Below, in pieces: positions 40,872 to 49,921 of a stretch of DNA of 64,000 nucleotides. The notes under the pieces are model-generated. The model was not told the origin of the DNA and made no database searches. It worked only from the letters and a program-made list of their open reading frames with translations. A program made the position numbers and the translations under genes. The first letter of the stretch is position 1. Each line of letters begins with the position of its first letter. The stretch comes from Longimicrobiales bacterium (lineage in GTDB: Bacteria > Gemmatimonadota > Gemmatimonadetes > Longimicrobiales > Gaopeijiaceae): assembly GCA_958295645.1 (NCBI GenBank), contig OY282361.1, positions 1,888,501-1,952,500 of the forward strand, read 5' to 3'.

Positions 40872-43670
40872 CTACTCCGCCGCCTCGCTTCGTGTTTTCG
40901 CCTGGTCGTACCACATGAGGAGCTGCAGGTTCTCGCGCAGAACCTTCTCGGGAATCTTCGTTGCGATCTGGAGGATCGTGCTGTAGTCGTTCCGTCCCCA
41001 AGCCCACCGGAAGCCCGCACGAACGGCCTCAAGGCGGAACTTGGCGAGTCGGCGCTGCGACGGCTGTCGGTAGGTCTCAAACTCTCGTAGCAGCGCACGC
41101 TCCCGGAGCTTCTCTAGGTCGGTGGCCTTGTTGGCGTCCGCGACGTACCAGCGATCCAGGGCGAGCTCTCGCAGGTCGAGAGCATCCTTGGACAGGTTCC
41201 GGGCCGTCTTGTAGTTGCTGGACAGGTAGCCGTGAATCTGGCCGGGCACCTCTCCCTCACCGTCGTAGCAGAGGAAGTTCTGCTCCAGAAGCGTGGTGAG
41301 CTCCAGCATCTGCTCGTGCTTCTGCCAGCCGCCCAGCTCGCGCACGAAGTCGGGGTGGATCGCCTGGAACGTCCGTGGGCGGGCCTTGAGCTGCAACCGC
41401 AGCCACTCGATGGCGGACTTCTCGTCGATCACGAGGAGGGCCAGCTGCTCGACCCCTCGCACGGTCAGGCGCTTGCGGTCGTGCGCCACGACCTGCTCTG
41501 GAAGGAAGTACATGCTGTTTCGCACCGGAAACCGCTGCTTCAGTCCCTCGTAGAACTCGGCGGCCGAAAGGGGAATCGCCACACCACGCTGGACATGGAA
41601 CGCCACCATGCGGTCGAAGAGGAGGTAGTCCAACCGCTCGGCGACGATCTCCGCCACGCCCTTCTTGGATACGAACACCGGCAGGTTCCTGAGATGGTCG
41701 CGAACGAATGCCCACGCGCCCTCTTCGCTCCCGGCTTCCAATTCGAAACGGGTCTCTAGCTCGCGCGTCGGCTTGTAGGCCGAGATCACTAGGTCCTGCT
41801 TCACCGCGCCGCTGGCGACGGCTTGGTTGTAGGACCCCACCCTCTTGTCCAACGTGCGCACATCGGCCACGACGAAACCGGCGGAGGACAGCCCCTCTTG
41901 GATGGCGTTCCACACGGCGTTCCGTGAGTTGTGGAAGACCACGGTCATCCATCGCCCGGGCTTGAGCACCCTGGCGTACTCGGAAAAGCACCGGCGCATC
42001 AGGTACTGGTACTGGTTCAGTTTCTTGGCCTGTGCGTTGCTGACGATTGCTTCGGGGGCGCGGCTTGTGAACACTCGGTGGAACGCTTCGTTGACGAAGT
42101 TCAACTCCGAGTACGCCAAGCTGTCCCCAAAGGGCGGGTCGGTGAAGATGTAGTCGATGGACTCGGACAGGGCAGGAACCACGCCGCAATCCCCAGTCGT
42201 GATCATGGAGGAGCTTCGACATGAAGGCATCGGCGTAAACGTCTTGGGCAATCGAACGGCACGATTGGCCAAATTGTAGCGCAGGGAGCACTCCGATACT
42301 TGGGAACTGACGTAGTAGACGCCGGACATTGGGCGGTTTACTTGAGAGCCACCGGGCCGGCCATGCTGAATCGGTTGGTATCGATTCAAGATGGACATGC
42401 CGAGAATCGCCTGTTCGGCCAAGAACACAAGCATGTTACGCAACCTCGGGTGCTCATGTCGGCGAACGCCGCGCCACAACGCGGTCAGAGCCTGTGCGGA
42501 CCGACTGGGAAACAAGTGATGAACATATTGGAACGAGGCCGTTCCAGCCCTCCATTTATCGCCCCACTTCGTCACGTCGTCGGAGGCATGCATCATTCGA
42601 TCCATCGGCATGTCGCGGTGAACGTTAATGGCCGCGATTCGATTGAGAAGCCGTAGGTCCTCCTCGTCCGGCTCTTTCTCGTACCTGCCCGCACTGGCCA
42701 GATAATCGATCAGAACCGGCACCCGCTTTGCTTCGTCGATGGTTCGACCGAGCGCCTCGTCCCAGTGCGCGGACGACTTCCGCACCAGCCGTCTCTTCGT
42801 CAACGCCGCCCCGCACTCCGGACACGGGAACTCCTTCTTGACCTTCTTGGTGCGAGCATCCACAGCCTCCTTCCCAAACACCACTTCCCCCGCGCACTCC
42901 GGGCACGAGAACACCTCGCTCCACACCGTATAGTTGATCCGGCCCTTCGTCTTGCCGTCCGTGTGGAGGGTCTCGTACATCCAGCCGACTTCCTTCTCCA
43001 CGTCGTCCAACAGCTTCCGGGCCGCCGCGGCGAACTCTTCCACGTCGAACGGGATGTTGTAGTTGGCTGCGATGAACGTGGCGGCGGGCGACAGGTCGCC
43101 GAGGACAGCCCGCCTAGCTCCCCATGCGGGTAGGTCGCGTCCCTCCTTCTTCCATTCGTCCTCCAACTTCCGCCGATACTCTTCCGGCGCCGTGCCGCAC
43201 CACTGGGCCGCCACTCCGGTCATGCCGGATCCGCAGAAGCCGTCCAGCACGATGTCGCCGGGCATGGTGTAATGAAGGATCGACGGCACGATCGCCAAGT
43301 GGGGCACCTTGGTGTGGTAGCCGTGGGCCCGGTAGAGAGGGTCGGTCTTTCCGACGCTCACGTCCACGGCGAAGGGCTCCCGGTGGTAGCCGTCGTCGGG
43401 ATCGTAGAGCTTGCCGTAGTGCTCGACGAAATCGGCCAGGAAGGGGTTGGGGCAGGCCGTGTAGTAGGGCGGGTCCGACATGCGCAGGATGTCTTCGTCT
43501 TCGCCCTTGGGGAAGTCGGGCCGCTTGCGCAGTTCCGGCAGCTTCGCCCGCAACCGAGCCAGGAAGTGCTCGCGGCGGGCGTCGTCCGACTCGAAGGTCA
43601 TTCCCAGGCACTCGACGGGCTCGGCGTCCGGCGCCTCCTTCGCCTCGGTCAGCCCAAGGGAATCTGTCAC
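40872..43670 (-). CDS. BREX-3 adenine-specific DNA methyltransferase PglXI
   Basis: 932 residues, start overlapping the preceding gene (ATGA). Motif I DIVLDGFCGSGMTGVAA, motif IV TDPPFGDS, and a zinc ribbon with CPECAGE and CPECGAA. In BREX type 3 this enzyme marks host DNA so that BREX acts only on phage DNA. The C-terminal 300 residues carry the recurring LLFDRMVAFHVQRGV and ALLREFETY segments also present in the paralogue at 35149. It is followed leftwards by the CBASS effector gene, not by the helicase gene expected in type 3 loci. Confidence 0.9.
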   Translation of the reverse strand: MTDSLGLTEAKEAPDAEPVECLGMTFESDDARREHFLARLRAKLPELRKRPDFPKGEDEDILRMSDPPYYTACPNPFLADFVEHYGKLYDPDDGYHREPFAVDVSVGKTDPLYRAHGYHTKVPHLAIVPSILHYTMPGDIVLDGFCGSGMTGVAAQWCGTAPEEYRRKLEDEWKKEGRDLPAWGARRAVLGDLSPAATFIAANYNIPFDVEEFAAAARKLLDDVEKEVGWMYETLHTDGKTKGRINYTVWSEVFSCPECAGEVVFGKEAVDARTKKVKKEFPCPECGAALTKRRLVRKSSAHWDEALGRTIDEAKRVPVLIDYLASAGRYEKEPDEEDLRLLNRIAAINVHRDMPMDRMMHASDDVTKWGDKWRAGTASFQYVHHLFPSRSAQALTALWRGVRRHEHPRLRNMLVFLAEQAILGMSILNRYQPIQHGRPGGSQVNRPMSGVYYVSSQVSECSLRYNLANRAVRLPKTFTPMPSCRSSSMITTGDCGVVPALSESIDYIFTDPPFGDSLAYSELNFVNEAFHRVFTSRAPEAIVSNAQAKKLNQYQYLMRRCFSEYARVLKPGRWMTVVFHNSRNAVWNAIQEGLSSAGFVVADVRTLDKRVGSYNQAVASGAVKQDLVISAYKPTRELETRFELEAGSEEGAWAFVRDHLRNLPVFVSKKGVAEIVAERLDYLLFDRMVAFHVQRGVAIPLSAAEFYEGLKQRFPVRNSMYFLPEQVVAHDRKRLTVRGVEQLALLVIDEKSAIEWLRLQLKARPRTFQAIHPDFVRELGGWQKHEQMLELTTLLEQNFLCYDGEGEVPGQIHGYLSSNYKTARNLSKDALDLRELALDRWYVADANKATDLEKLRERALLREFETYRQPSQRRLAKFRLEAVRAGFRWAWGRNDYSTILQIATKIPEKVLRENLQLLMWYDQAKTRSEAAE

Positions 43671-44271
43671 TCCTTCAATTCCCGCAAGTAGGCGAGGCCG
43701 GCTTCGGTCACCACGTAGGCTTGGTCCGGGTGGTGGGGTTCGTCCGGGCGGGTCATGCGGACGAGTCCAGCGCGTACCAGCGGATCAAGGTGCTTGCGGC
43801 GGAAGAAGGCGCGGTGGTTGAGGCCCGTCTGTTCCATCAGATCGGCCCGGGTGCGGGGCAGGTTGCAGAGTCTAATGATGAGTTTCTGGTGATCTGTCAA
43901 GTTGGTCACTGCCGGAGTGACCAACCCCTTGGCGCCTGGCGCGGTGCGGCCGACTCGAGCGGCAGAAGCCTCTGGCTCGGCCGGGAATGCCTCCGCTCGC
44001 AGGTGCTTCGCAAGCGCAGGACCGCCGCCCGCGTGGGCACCCGGTTCTCGCCGTGGCCGGCCAGCAATCCCATTTGGCCCAGGAAGTCCACGCCGGACAG
44101 ACCGGCGTACGATCGGTTCCCCGGCTTGGCCTCGTAGACGCCTCGGTACCAGCGAATGCTCTCCTCGTTGAACGCCGTGGCCAGTTCGCACTCGACGGGC
44201 TGCGCTTCCTTGAACTCCACGTCCCGCCACTCGTGCGCTTGAAGCAGGTCGACCAACTCGTCCTGGGTCAT
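43667..44271 (-). pseudogene. AlbA_2/winged-helix accessory gene of the BREX operon, degraded
   Basis: The start ([20 protein letters not shown]) is a normal AlbA_2 beginning and overlaps the brxC stop by four bases (ATGA). The end, in another frame, is a winged-helix domain (LTDHQKLIIRLCNLPRTRADL to AYVVTEAGLAYLRELKE) whose stop overlaps the pglXI start by four bases. Only about 200 codons remain of a usual 450-500; the core of the AlbA domain after EFKEAQ and the ATPase part are missing, and a frameshift near 44040 separates the two halves. The preserved overlaps at both ends show that an intact gene once stood here in the operon. A short N-terminal product of 121 residues could still be made. 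Confidence 0.75.
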
Positions 44272-47200
44272 TTGTTCTCCACCACGATCCTGACCTTGGC
44301 GGGGTCCCTGCCGATGGTCTGATCCTCCAAGTAGGCACCCAGCCGCTTCACCATTTCAGCGGGGGTCGCGGGTGCGCCGCCGGGTGCCAGGGCATCGCAC
44401 AGGTCGGCCGACTTGACGGGCACCTTCTCAAGCCCAGAGAGCGCCTTTGCAATCGCGTTGACCAAGTCTCGCTCGGGGTCCTCCGGGAGCCGTCGGCTTG
44501 CCACAAACCGATCCACATGGGCTCGGGCCGACGGCTCCAGCAACTTCAGGCTCTCTTGAGCGGCCGGGTCCGCCAAGTTGTCCAGCAGCGAGCTGGTCCA
44601 ATGCGCCAACAGCTGATCCGCTTCGCGGTCCAGGGCGTCCAACACGGCATCCACCGGGGGGCCAACGTCGTCCGCGCCCAGGCGAAAGCGGCAATGTTCG
44701 CATGTCGGCGCGGCCTGCAGTTCGCGTTCGGTGAGCACGGCGCAGGCGGTCAGTTCGTCGAGCCGGGCCTGGTACTCGGCCAGCTGCCGCCCGGGCAGGA
44801 TGTCGATTGCGCACAGCTTGGCCAGCCCCTTGAGCCGGTCGCTTCTCCGCAGACGCTGCCTGCGCCGCTCGTCGGCTACGCCCAGCCGACCCCTCGCGTG
44901 GGCGCCCAGGTACATGCGCACGTACTCGGCCTTCAGGCGGGCCAACTCCTGCGCCGCGTTACGCCGAAGCTCGTCGGAGCGGCGCGTCTCCGGGTCGGCG
45001 ATGCGATCCAGCAGGTCTTGCCGGGCTTCCCGAACCCGCTCTGCCCACGCGTGCCCGGGTGGCAGGCCCGCCGTGGCCGCCACCAAGTAGGACGCCAGCG
45101 GCTCCAAATGCGACCGCAACGCGTTCAGCGCCTCGACCTCCGCTAGGCTGGCCACGCCCGCGACCTGGGACTTCACTGCCTCGGCGTCGTGGCGAAAGCC
45201 CTTCAGCTTGCCCGGCGACGTGTACACCCGGAGCGACTCCAGGAATGTCTTCGCGCCGTCCATGTCCCGCTGCAACCGCTCCGCCTCCTCGTCCGCCAGC
45301 AGGCGAGCGCCCCAGAACGGAAAGCGCTCCTGCGCCAGATGCACGCCCTTGGCCAGCCCCTTCACGACATCTTCCAGCCTTTCCTGGAACCGTTGCACCG
45401 CCGCCTGCTGGCCATGCGTCACCTGCCGGGCGGTCCCCGGCGGCAGACCGACCAGCTCGAAGAGCGCCGTCAGCGCGGGCAAGTTCCACTCCTTCGGAGC
45501 CTTGTAGTGCTTGAAGTCGGCCAACTCCTTGACGGAGCACGCTGCCAGCTTGGAAAGGCTCACGGCATCGAACACGGCGCCCGGCACGGCCAGCACCACA
45601 TGGCCGGAGTGCACCAGCGCCGCCAGCACGACCACCACCCACTCCGGCTCCAGCCGCTGGCCGCTGGGGTCCATGTACTCCACGCCGCGATCCTCTTCGA
45701 CAAGCTCGACGCGGTTGACGACCTGCCCGTGTTCTTTCTGCTTCAGCACGTCAAGCACGTGGCGGGCGTAGGGCGAGTCGGACGGGTCGATGCGGTCGCC
45801 GTCCAAGAGCCCCAGCGCGTCCAGCACGGCGGTGGCCTGCGCGGTGGGGCGCTTGTCGGCTATCACCTGCACGGCGTCCCGCGCCGCCTGCTCGCGGCTG
45901 CTGTCCGTGACCAGCTTGGAGAAACGCGGATAATCGGGCGCCTGGTCCTCGAAGTGAGCGGACAGACAGAGGCCTGCCACGACGTTCACGAGTCCGCGAA
46001 AATCGACGACTTGGTCGGGGCGAAGGCCCGCGACCTCTCGCACGGACTTGTCCTTGCTCCAGTCCGCAAGCCTCTTGGTGCGGCCCCGGTACGTGCCCTG
46101 AAAGGCGTCGACCATGTGTCCGCGCAACCAGTCCACGATGTCGCGCAGGAAGCCGTCCGCCTTGGCTCGGTAGGTGTCCCTGGCGTAGCCGGAAGAGGTC
46201 GTGGCCAAGTCCACGGCGGCGGCGTAGCTCTTCAGCGCTTGGTCGAACTCCTGGTCGCGACGGACCAGTCGCACGAACATCTCGTCGGGCTTGTTCTCGT
46301 CCTTGAACCTGGGCGGCTCGAAGGGTTGCAGAAAGTACAGGTAGAAGTCGCGGGGCGGCACGGCGGTGGACCGCTCGTTGGGCGCGCCGAAGAACAAGTA
46401 GCCGCGCCTCGACGCCTTCCGGTCGGGCCACACCAGCTCGTGCTCCCATATCTGGTAGCCGGTCACGTACGTATGATCCGTGCACTCCATGATCCGGCGC
46501 AGTGCGTCGTAGTAGTACCGATCCAGCTTCGATTCGTCCAACGTCTCCGCGCGAGCCTCGATGAGGGCGTCGAAGTCGTCGGTCTTCTTCAGGTCCAGGT
46601 AGTACTGGCCGTTGTCCGGGTTGGACGAGACGAACTGGCCGCTCACAGTCTTGTATATCTCGCGAAGAACGGCTTCGACCTGGGTCAAGAGGTCGTCCGC
46701 CGGGTCGCCGCCCAGCTCCTCGATGCCGGGCTGATGCAAGCAGAGGGCGTCCCGAATCTCCTTCGCCGTGGCGCCCATCTGCGAGTTGACGTCGCCCGTG
46801 GTCAGCCTGTGGACGGACAGCGCGTGAATGATCTGCAGCGCCATCGGCATGTACTGCGGACGCGTGAACGCCTGCTTGACCCGAGCCTCCAGCACTTCGC
46901 TGCACTGAACGACCTCGCGAATGTCCGGCACGGCCCGAAACGCCGGATTCTCCCGCAACGTTCTCCAGTAGCTGTCGTACGTGACCAGACCGGGCTGATC
47001 CCTGGGCACTTCCTCGTCCAGCATCTCCTGCATGGCCAGCGACAGGGTTCGCAGCACCTCGCGCTTCTCCGCCAGGGCCACTTGGTCGAACGTCTCGATG
47101 TAGGCGGGATGCACGGGGAACAGCCGGACGTACTCGTCCATGCCTTCGTTCATGCGCTCGTAGAGCTTGGAGAAGCGCCCCAGGTGCTCGCGTATCCGGG

Positions 47201-48002
47201 CCTGCTGATCCGCCGTCTTCCTGAGCAGGCGTTCGGCGACGACGAACTTCACGTCGCTCCTCGCGATGAGAACCTGTTCGAAGCGATCCTTGACCCGCCG
47301 GAGGGCTTGGGACGCGAACGCCAGCGTCGGGCTGTCGAAGATCGCTTCCTGAACGCCGGCCAGGAAACGGAACCGAAGACCGCAGCAGACTTCGCCCACC
47401 TCGCGCAGGAAGTTCAGGTCGTAGACCATCTCCTGATCCTTCCTGGACCGCAGGTAGTCCAACAGCTCGTCCACCACCAGCAACAGGCCGTGGTCGGGGA
47501 ACGAGCCGTGAAACGCCGTCATCATCTCCTCGAAGCAGCGCTTGTTGTTGTGCACCTCGTCGGCCGGAGGGAACGCGTACTCGACTCCCATGGCGCTCAA
47601 GTGATCCTCCAGGGTGGACGCCACGATGTCCCGCAACGTCATCTGGGTGCCGCCGATCTCCACTCGGATCACCTTGAAGCGACCGGCGATCTTTGCGGCG
47701 GCCTCTGCCACTCCATCGTGCGTCACGTGCGCAGCCAGCCCGCCGTGCTCCGCGATTCCGGCCAGCACCGACATCAAGTGCGACTTCCCGGTGCCGTAGT
47801 TGCCCACGACGAAGAGGCCCCTGTTGTCGATGGGCTGGTCGTATTGAAGCTGAGGGATCACCAACTTCGACAGCTTCTCCGCCATGGCCTCCGAGACCAC
47901 GTAGGACTCGACGAGCCGACGGGCTTGGTCCTCCTCGGCCGACCTTCGGAGTTGAACGACGGACTCGATCGGGTCGAACCGGATCAGGTCGCGGTACTTC
48001 AT
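44268..48002 (-). CDS. brxC: BREX-3 ATPase BrxC (DUF6079/PglY-like)
   Basis: 1244 residues, starting [20 protein letters not shown]. Walker A is [16 protein letters not shown] near residue 65 and Walker B is [13 protein letters not shown] near 190. The remaining sequence alternates ATPase, helical and coiled-coil parts, with a late CEHCRF cysteine pair. BrxC is the large AAA+ ATPase common to BREX systems and is needed for phage exclusion and methylation. It follows brxF by 27 bases and is coupled to the degraded AlbA-like gene. Confidence 0.9.
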   Translation of the reverse strand: MKYRDLIRFDPIESVVQLRRSAEEDQARRLVESYVVSEAMAEKLSKLVIPQLQYDQPIDNRGLFVVGNYGTGKSHLMSVLAGIAEHGGLAAHVTHDGVAEAAAKIAGRFKVIRVEIGGTQMTLRDIVASTLEDHLSAMGVEYAFPPADEVHNNKRCFEEMMTAFHGSFPDHGLLLVVDELLDYLRSRKDQEMVYDLNFLREVGEVCCGLRFRFLAGVQEAIFDSPTLAFASQALRRVKDRFEQVLIARSDVKFVVAERLLRKTADQQARIREHLGRFSKLYERMNEGMDEYVRLFPVHPAYIETFDQVALAEKREVLRTLSLAMQEMLDEEVPRDQPGLVTYDSYWRTLRENPAFRAVPDIREVVQCSEVLEARVKQAFTRPQYMPMALQIIHALSVHRLTTGDVNSQMGATAKEIRDALCLHQPGIEELGGDPADDLLTQVEAVLREIYKTVSGQFVSSNPDNGQYYLDLKKTDDFDALIEARAETLDESKLDRYYYDALRRIMECTDHTYVTGYQIWEHELVWPDRKASRRGYLFFGAPNERSTAVPPRDFYLYFLQPFEPPRFKDENKPDEMFVRLVRRDQEFDQALKSYAAAVDLATTSSGYARDTYRAKADGFLRDIVDWLRGHMVDAFQGTYRGRTKRLADWSKDKSVREVAGLRPDQVVDFRGLVNVVAGLCLSAHFEDQAPDYPRFSKLVTDSSREQAARDAVQVIADKRPTAQATAVLDALGLLDGDRIDPSDSPYARHVLDVLKQKEHGQVVNRVELVEEDRGVEYMDPSGQRLEPEWVVVVLAALVHSGHVVLAVPGAVFDAVSLSKLAACSVKELADFKHYKAPKEWNLPALTALFELVGLPPGTARQVTHGQQAAVQRFQERLEDVVKGLAKGVHLAQERFPFWGARLLADEEAERLQRDMDGAKTFLESLRVYTSPGKLKGFRHDAEAVKSQVAGVASLAEVEALNALRSHLEPLASYLVAATAGLPPGHAWAERVREARQDLLDRIADPETRRSDELRRNAAQELARLKAEYVRMYLGAHARGRLGVADERRRQRLRRSDRLKGLAKLCAIDILPGRQLAEYQARLDELTACAVLTERELQAAPTCEHCRFRLGADDVGPPVDAVLDALDREADQLLAHWTSSLLDNLADPAAQESLKLLEPSARAHVDRFVASRRLPEDPERDLVNAIAKALSGLEKVPVKSADLCDALAPGGAPATPAEMVKRLGAYLEDQTIGRDPAKVRIVVENK

Positions 48003-48029
48003 TCGAGTGGGCTTCCTCGGGGGCGGAGG

Positions 48030-48578
48030 TCAGGTGGCGCGAGAGGCTGGATCGACGACGCTCGCGTTCATGTGGGTCCCGCCGGCCTGCACGACCTGCA
48101 AGCCTGCGGCGGGATAACGGCGGTGCTCCGGGTGGCCCGGGACAGCGTAGGTCAAATGTCCTTCAGCGACTGCGCCGGGCCAAGCGGCCACGACGACCCT
48201 GTGGCGCGACAGGCCCTGGAGCAAGACCAGCGGATCCTGCTCAAGCCCAGGATCGAATACGATCTCGATGTTGTCCAGCAAGACCATGGCGACGGGCTCG
48301 GCAACGGCCGGGTTCTCCTCGTCCGTCTCGGCTTCCCTCACGATGTCGTCCAGCAACTCGGCCAGACGAATCGCCCTTTGGCGTTCCGTCAGCTCCAGCA
48401 TCCGGCGAGCGAGCTCCAGGCTCGCGTTGACTAGCGGAGCCCCGGTGCGATCCCGAATCGTCCGCAACGCCGTGGTCTTGCCCGACCCGGGCGGGCCTAC
48501 GACGAGCACCAGCCGATGGTAGAGGGAGGCGGCTTGGCGAGCCCGTTCGAGGACTTGGCCAGCGAGAGAATCTGCCAT
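48030..48578 (-). CDS. brxF: BREX-3 small P-loop protein BrxF
   Basis: 182 residues from the ATG at 48578; the frame continues upstream but that part is Arg/Gly-rich. Walker A VLVVGPPGSGKTTALR, Walker B AMVLLDNIEIVF, and a helical segment ELTERQRAIRLAELLDDIV. BrxF is the small ATPase that opens type 3 BREX operons, which fixes the subtype. First gene of the leftward operon; the promoter should lie in the 85 bases before the DoxX gene end, where ACAGTATACC gives the only AT-rich patch. Confidence 0.85.
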   Translation of the reverse strand: MADSLAGQVLERARQAASLYHRLVLVVGPPGSGKTTALRTIRDRTGAPLVNASLELARRMLELTERQRAIRLAELLDDIVREAETDEENPAVAEPVAMVLLDNIEIVFDPGLEQDPLVLLQGLSRHRVVVAAWPGAVAEGHLTYAVPGHPEHRRYPAAGLQVVQAGGTHMNASVVDPASRAT

Positions 48579-48663
48579 GCCTACAGTATACCGGCTCCCC
48601 GCACGTTGCGTGCCGACGTCGCAACCCCGGAGGGAGGGCCCGCGACGGCCCGGGCGCGCCCCC

Positions 48664-49074
48664 CTACTCCCCCTCGGCCGCCCCCCTCCGCGACGCCATC
48701 CAGCTGTCCAGCGAATACTTCCCGGCGCCGCTGGCCGAGAAGAACAGCCACGCGAAGCAGTAGAACGCGGCGAGCTCGCCTCGGTTCTCAATGGGCCAAA
48801 ATCCGTTGGGGGCGTGGAACATGAAGTAGGCCACGGCCATCTGGCCGGACAGGAGGAAGGCCACGGGCCGCGTGAAGAGTCCCAGCATGATCAGCAGGCC
48901 GCCGCCGAGTTCCATGATGCCGGCGAGGCCCTGGAGCGTGACGAAGTTCTCGACCTGATCTCGGCCCAGCAGGCCGAAGACCTTCTGCAGGCCGTGTTGC
49001 ATGAACAGGAAGCCCGCGACGATGCGAAGGGCGTTGAGGGCGACCTGGTAGAATCCGCCGCGATCGGTGTCCAT
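48664..49074 (-). CDS. DoxX family membrane protein
   Basis: 136 residues from the ATG at 49074, four membrane helices. Typical DoxX elements: RIVAGFLFMQHGLQKVFG, GIMELGGGLLIMLGLFTRPVAFLL and YFMFHAPNGFWPIENRGELAAFYCFAWLFF. DoxX proteins are small inner-membrane proteins linked to redox or thiosulfate metabolism and stress; the exact role here is unknown. It marks the right border of the defence island. Confidence 0.9.
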   Translation of the reverse strand: MDTDRGGFYQVALNALRIVAGFLFMQHGLQKVFGLLGRDQVENFVTLQGLAGIMELGGGLLIMLGLFTRPVAFLLSGQMAVAYFMFHAPNGFWPIENRGELAAFYCFAWLFFSASGAGKYSLDSWMASRRGAAEGE

Positions 49075-49212
49075 GTTCCGCTTTGCTCCTGGGTTCGGGT
49101 CTCGAGCGAGCGCCGACGAACGACCTGACGGCGCAGGCATCAGAATAGGCGCTCGTGCAACCGCCCGCCAGCGTCCGGCTTCGGAGCGGACACTCGTCCG
49201 CCGCTCGACCGT

Positions 49213-49902
49213 CTAGGCGCTCGTCGTCGTCGCGGACGCCGCGGCCGACGCCTGGGCCTGCGCGGCGGCCACCGCCGCCCGCACGGCCTTGCCCACGGGA
49301 TCGTCCTTGACGAGCTGCTTCACGTGCGCCCGGTAGGGCTTCATCGCCTTCCGGCCGAACTCGAAGCGCAGAAGACCAATGCTGTTCGCCAAGGCCAGCA
49401 ACGCCAGCGTGCGCGGCTCGGCGTCGGACCGCCCGCCCAAGACCAAGCGGCCGAGCCGCAACAAGACGTCCCGCCGGGGGGCTGCATCGGCCTGCCGGTA
49501 GCGCACGCGCGGGAAGACCAGCAAGACGCGCGTGCGCTCGATGCGCAGAACGCCCCGTGCGCCGAGAACCTCGCTCACGCGATCCCTCGCCTTGCCGGCA
49601 ACCGCGAAGCGCTCCACCCAGTAGGACGGCGAGCGAAGCTTTCTGGAGTCCCGCAGGCGCCCAAGGCATTCGTCGTACAGCGGGACCCCGGTGGCCGCGC
49701 CGTCGCGCACCTCCACCCGCTGCTTGCGTCCCGACCCCGTGATCACGACGCGTTCCCGCAGCACCAGTTCGGCCAAGATCGCCCCGCCCAAGGCGTAGCT
49801 CACGTAGCCCACGCCGAACTTGCCGTCCTCTCGCAACGACAACAGGAAGACTTCATCCGGCAGGCCCAGAGCGTCTGCGGCGACCGAGGCAGGCGACGCC
49901 AT
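49213..49902 (-). CDS. GPP34 (GOLPH3-like) family protein
   Basis: 229 residues. The start (LGLPDEVFLLSLREDGKFG) and the segments YALGGAILAELVLRERVVI and LALLALANSIGLLRFEFG match the GPP34 family, a helical fold related to Golgi phosphoprotein 3 that binds phosphoinositides in eukaryotes. Bacterial members are cytoplasmic with unknown role, perhaps membrane association. The C-terminus is Ala/Thr-rich. Single gene, 20 bases upstream of nothing obvious; it follows the DUF5916 gene on the same strand. Confidence 0.8.
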   Translation of the reverse strand: MASPASVAADALGLPDEVFLLSLREDGKFGVGYVSYALGGAILAELVLRERVVITGSGRKQRVEVRDGAATGVPLYDECLGRLRDSRKLRSPSYWVERFAVAGKARDRVSEVLGARGVLRIERTRVLLVFPRVRYRQADAAPRRDVLLRLGRLVLGGRSDAEPRTLALLALANSIGLLRFEFGRKAMKPYRAHVKQLVKDDPVGKAVRAAVAAAQAQASAAASATTTSA

Positions 49903-49921
49903 CTCTAGACGCAGCCCCTCA

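Noticed and set aside
43667-44338. A complete 223-residue gene
   Set aside because: Only the last third is a real domain (winged helix); the first part is another frame of brxC's end and the AlbA start. Read as remains of one longer gene.
45189-48434. A 1081-codon plus-strand frame
   Set aside because: Antisense to brxC and brxF, which have clear Walker motifs; no recognisable domain.
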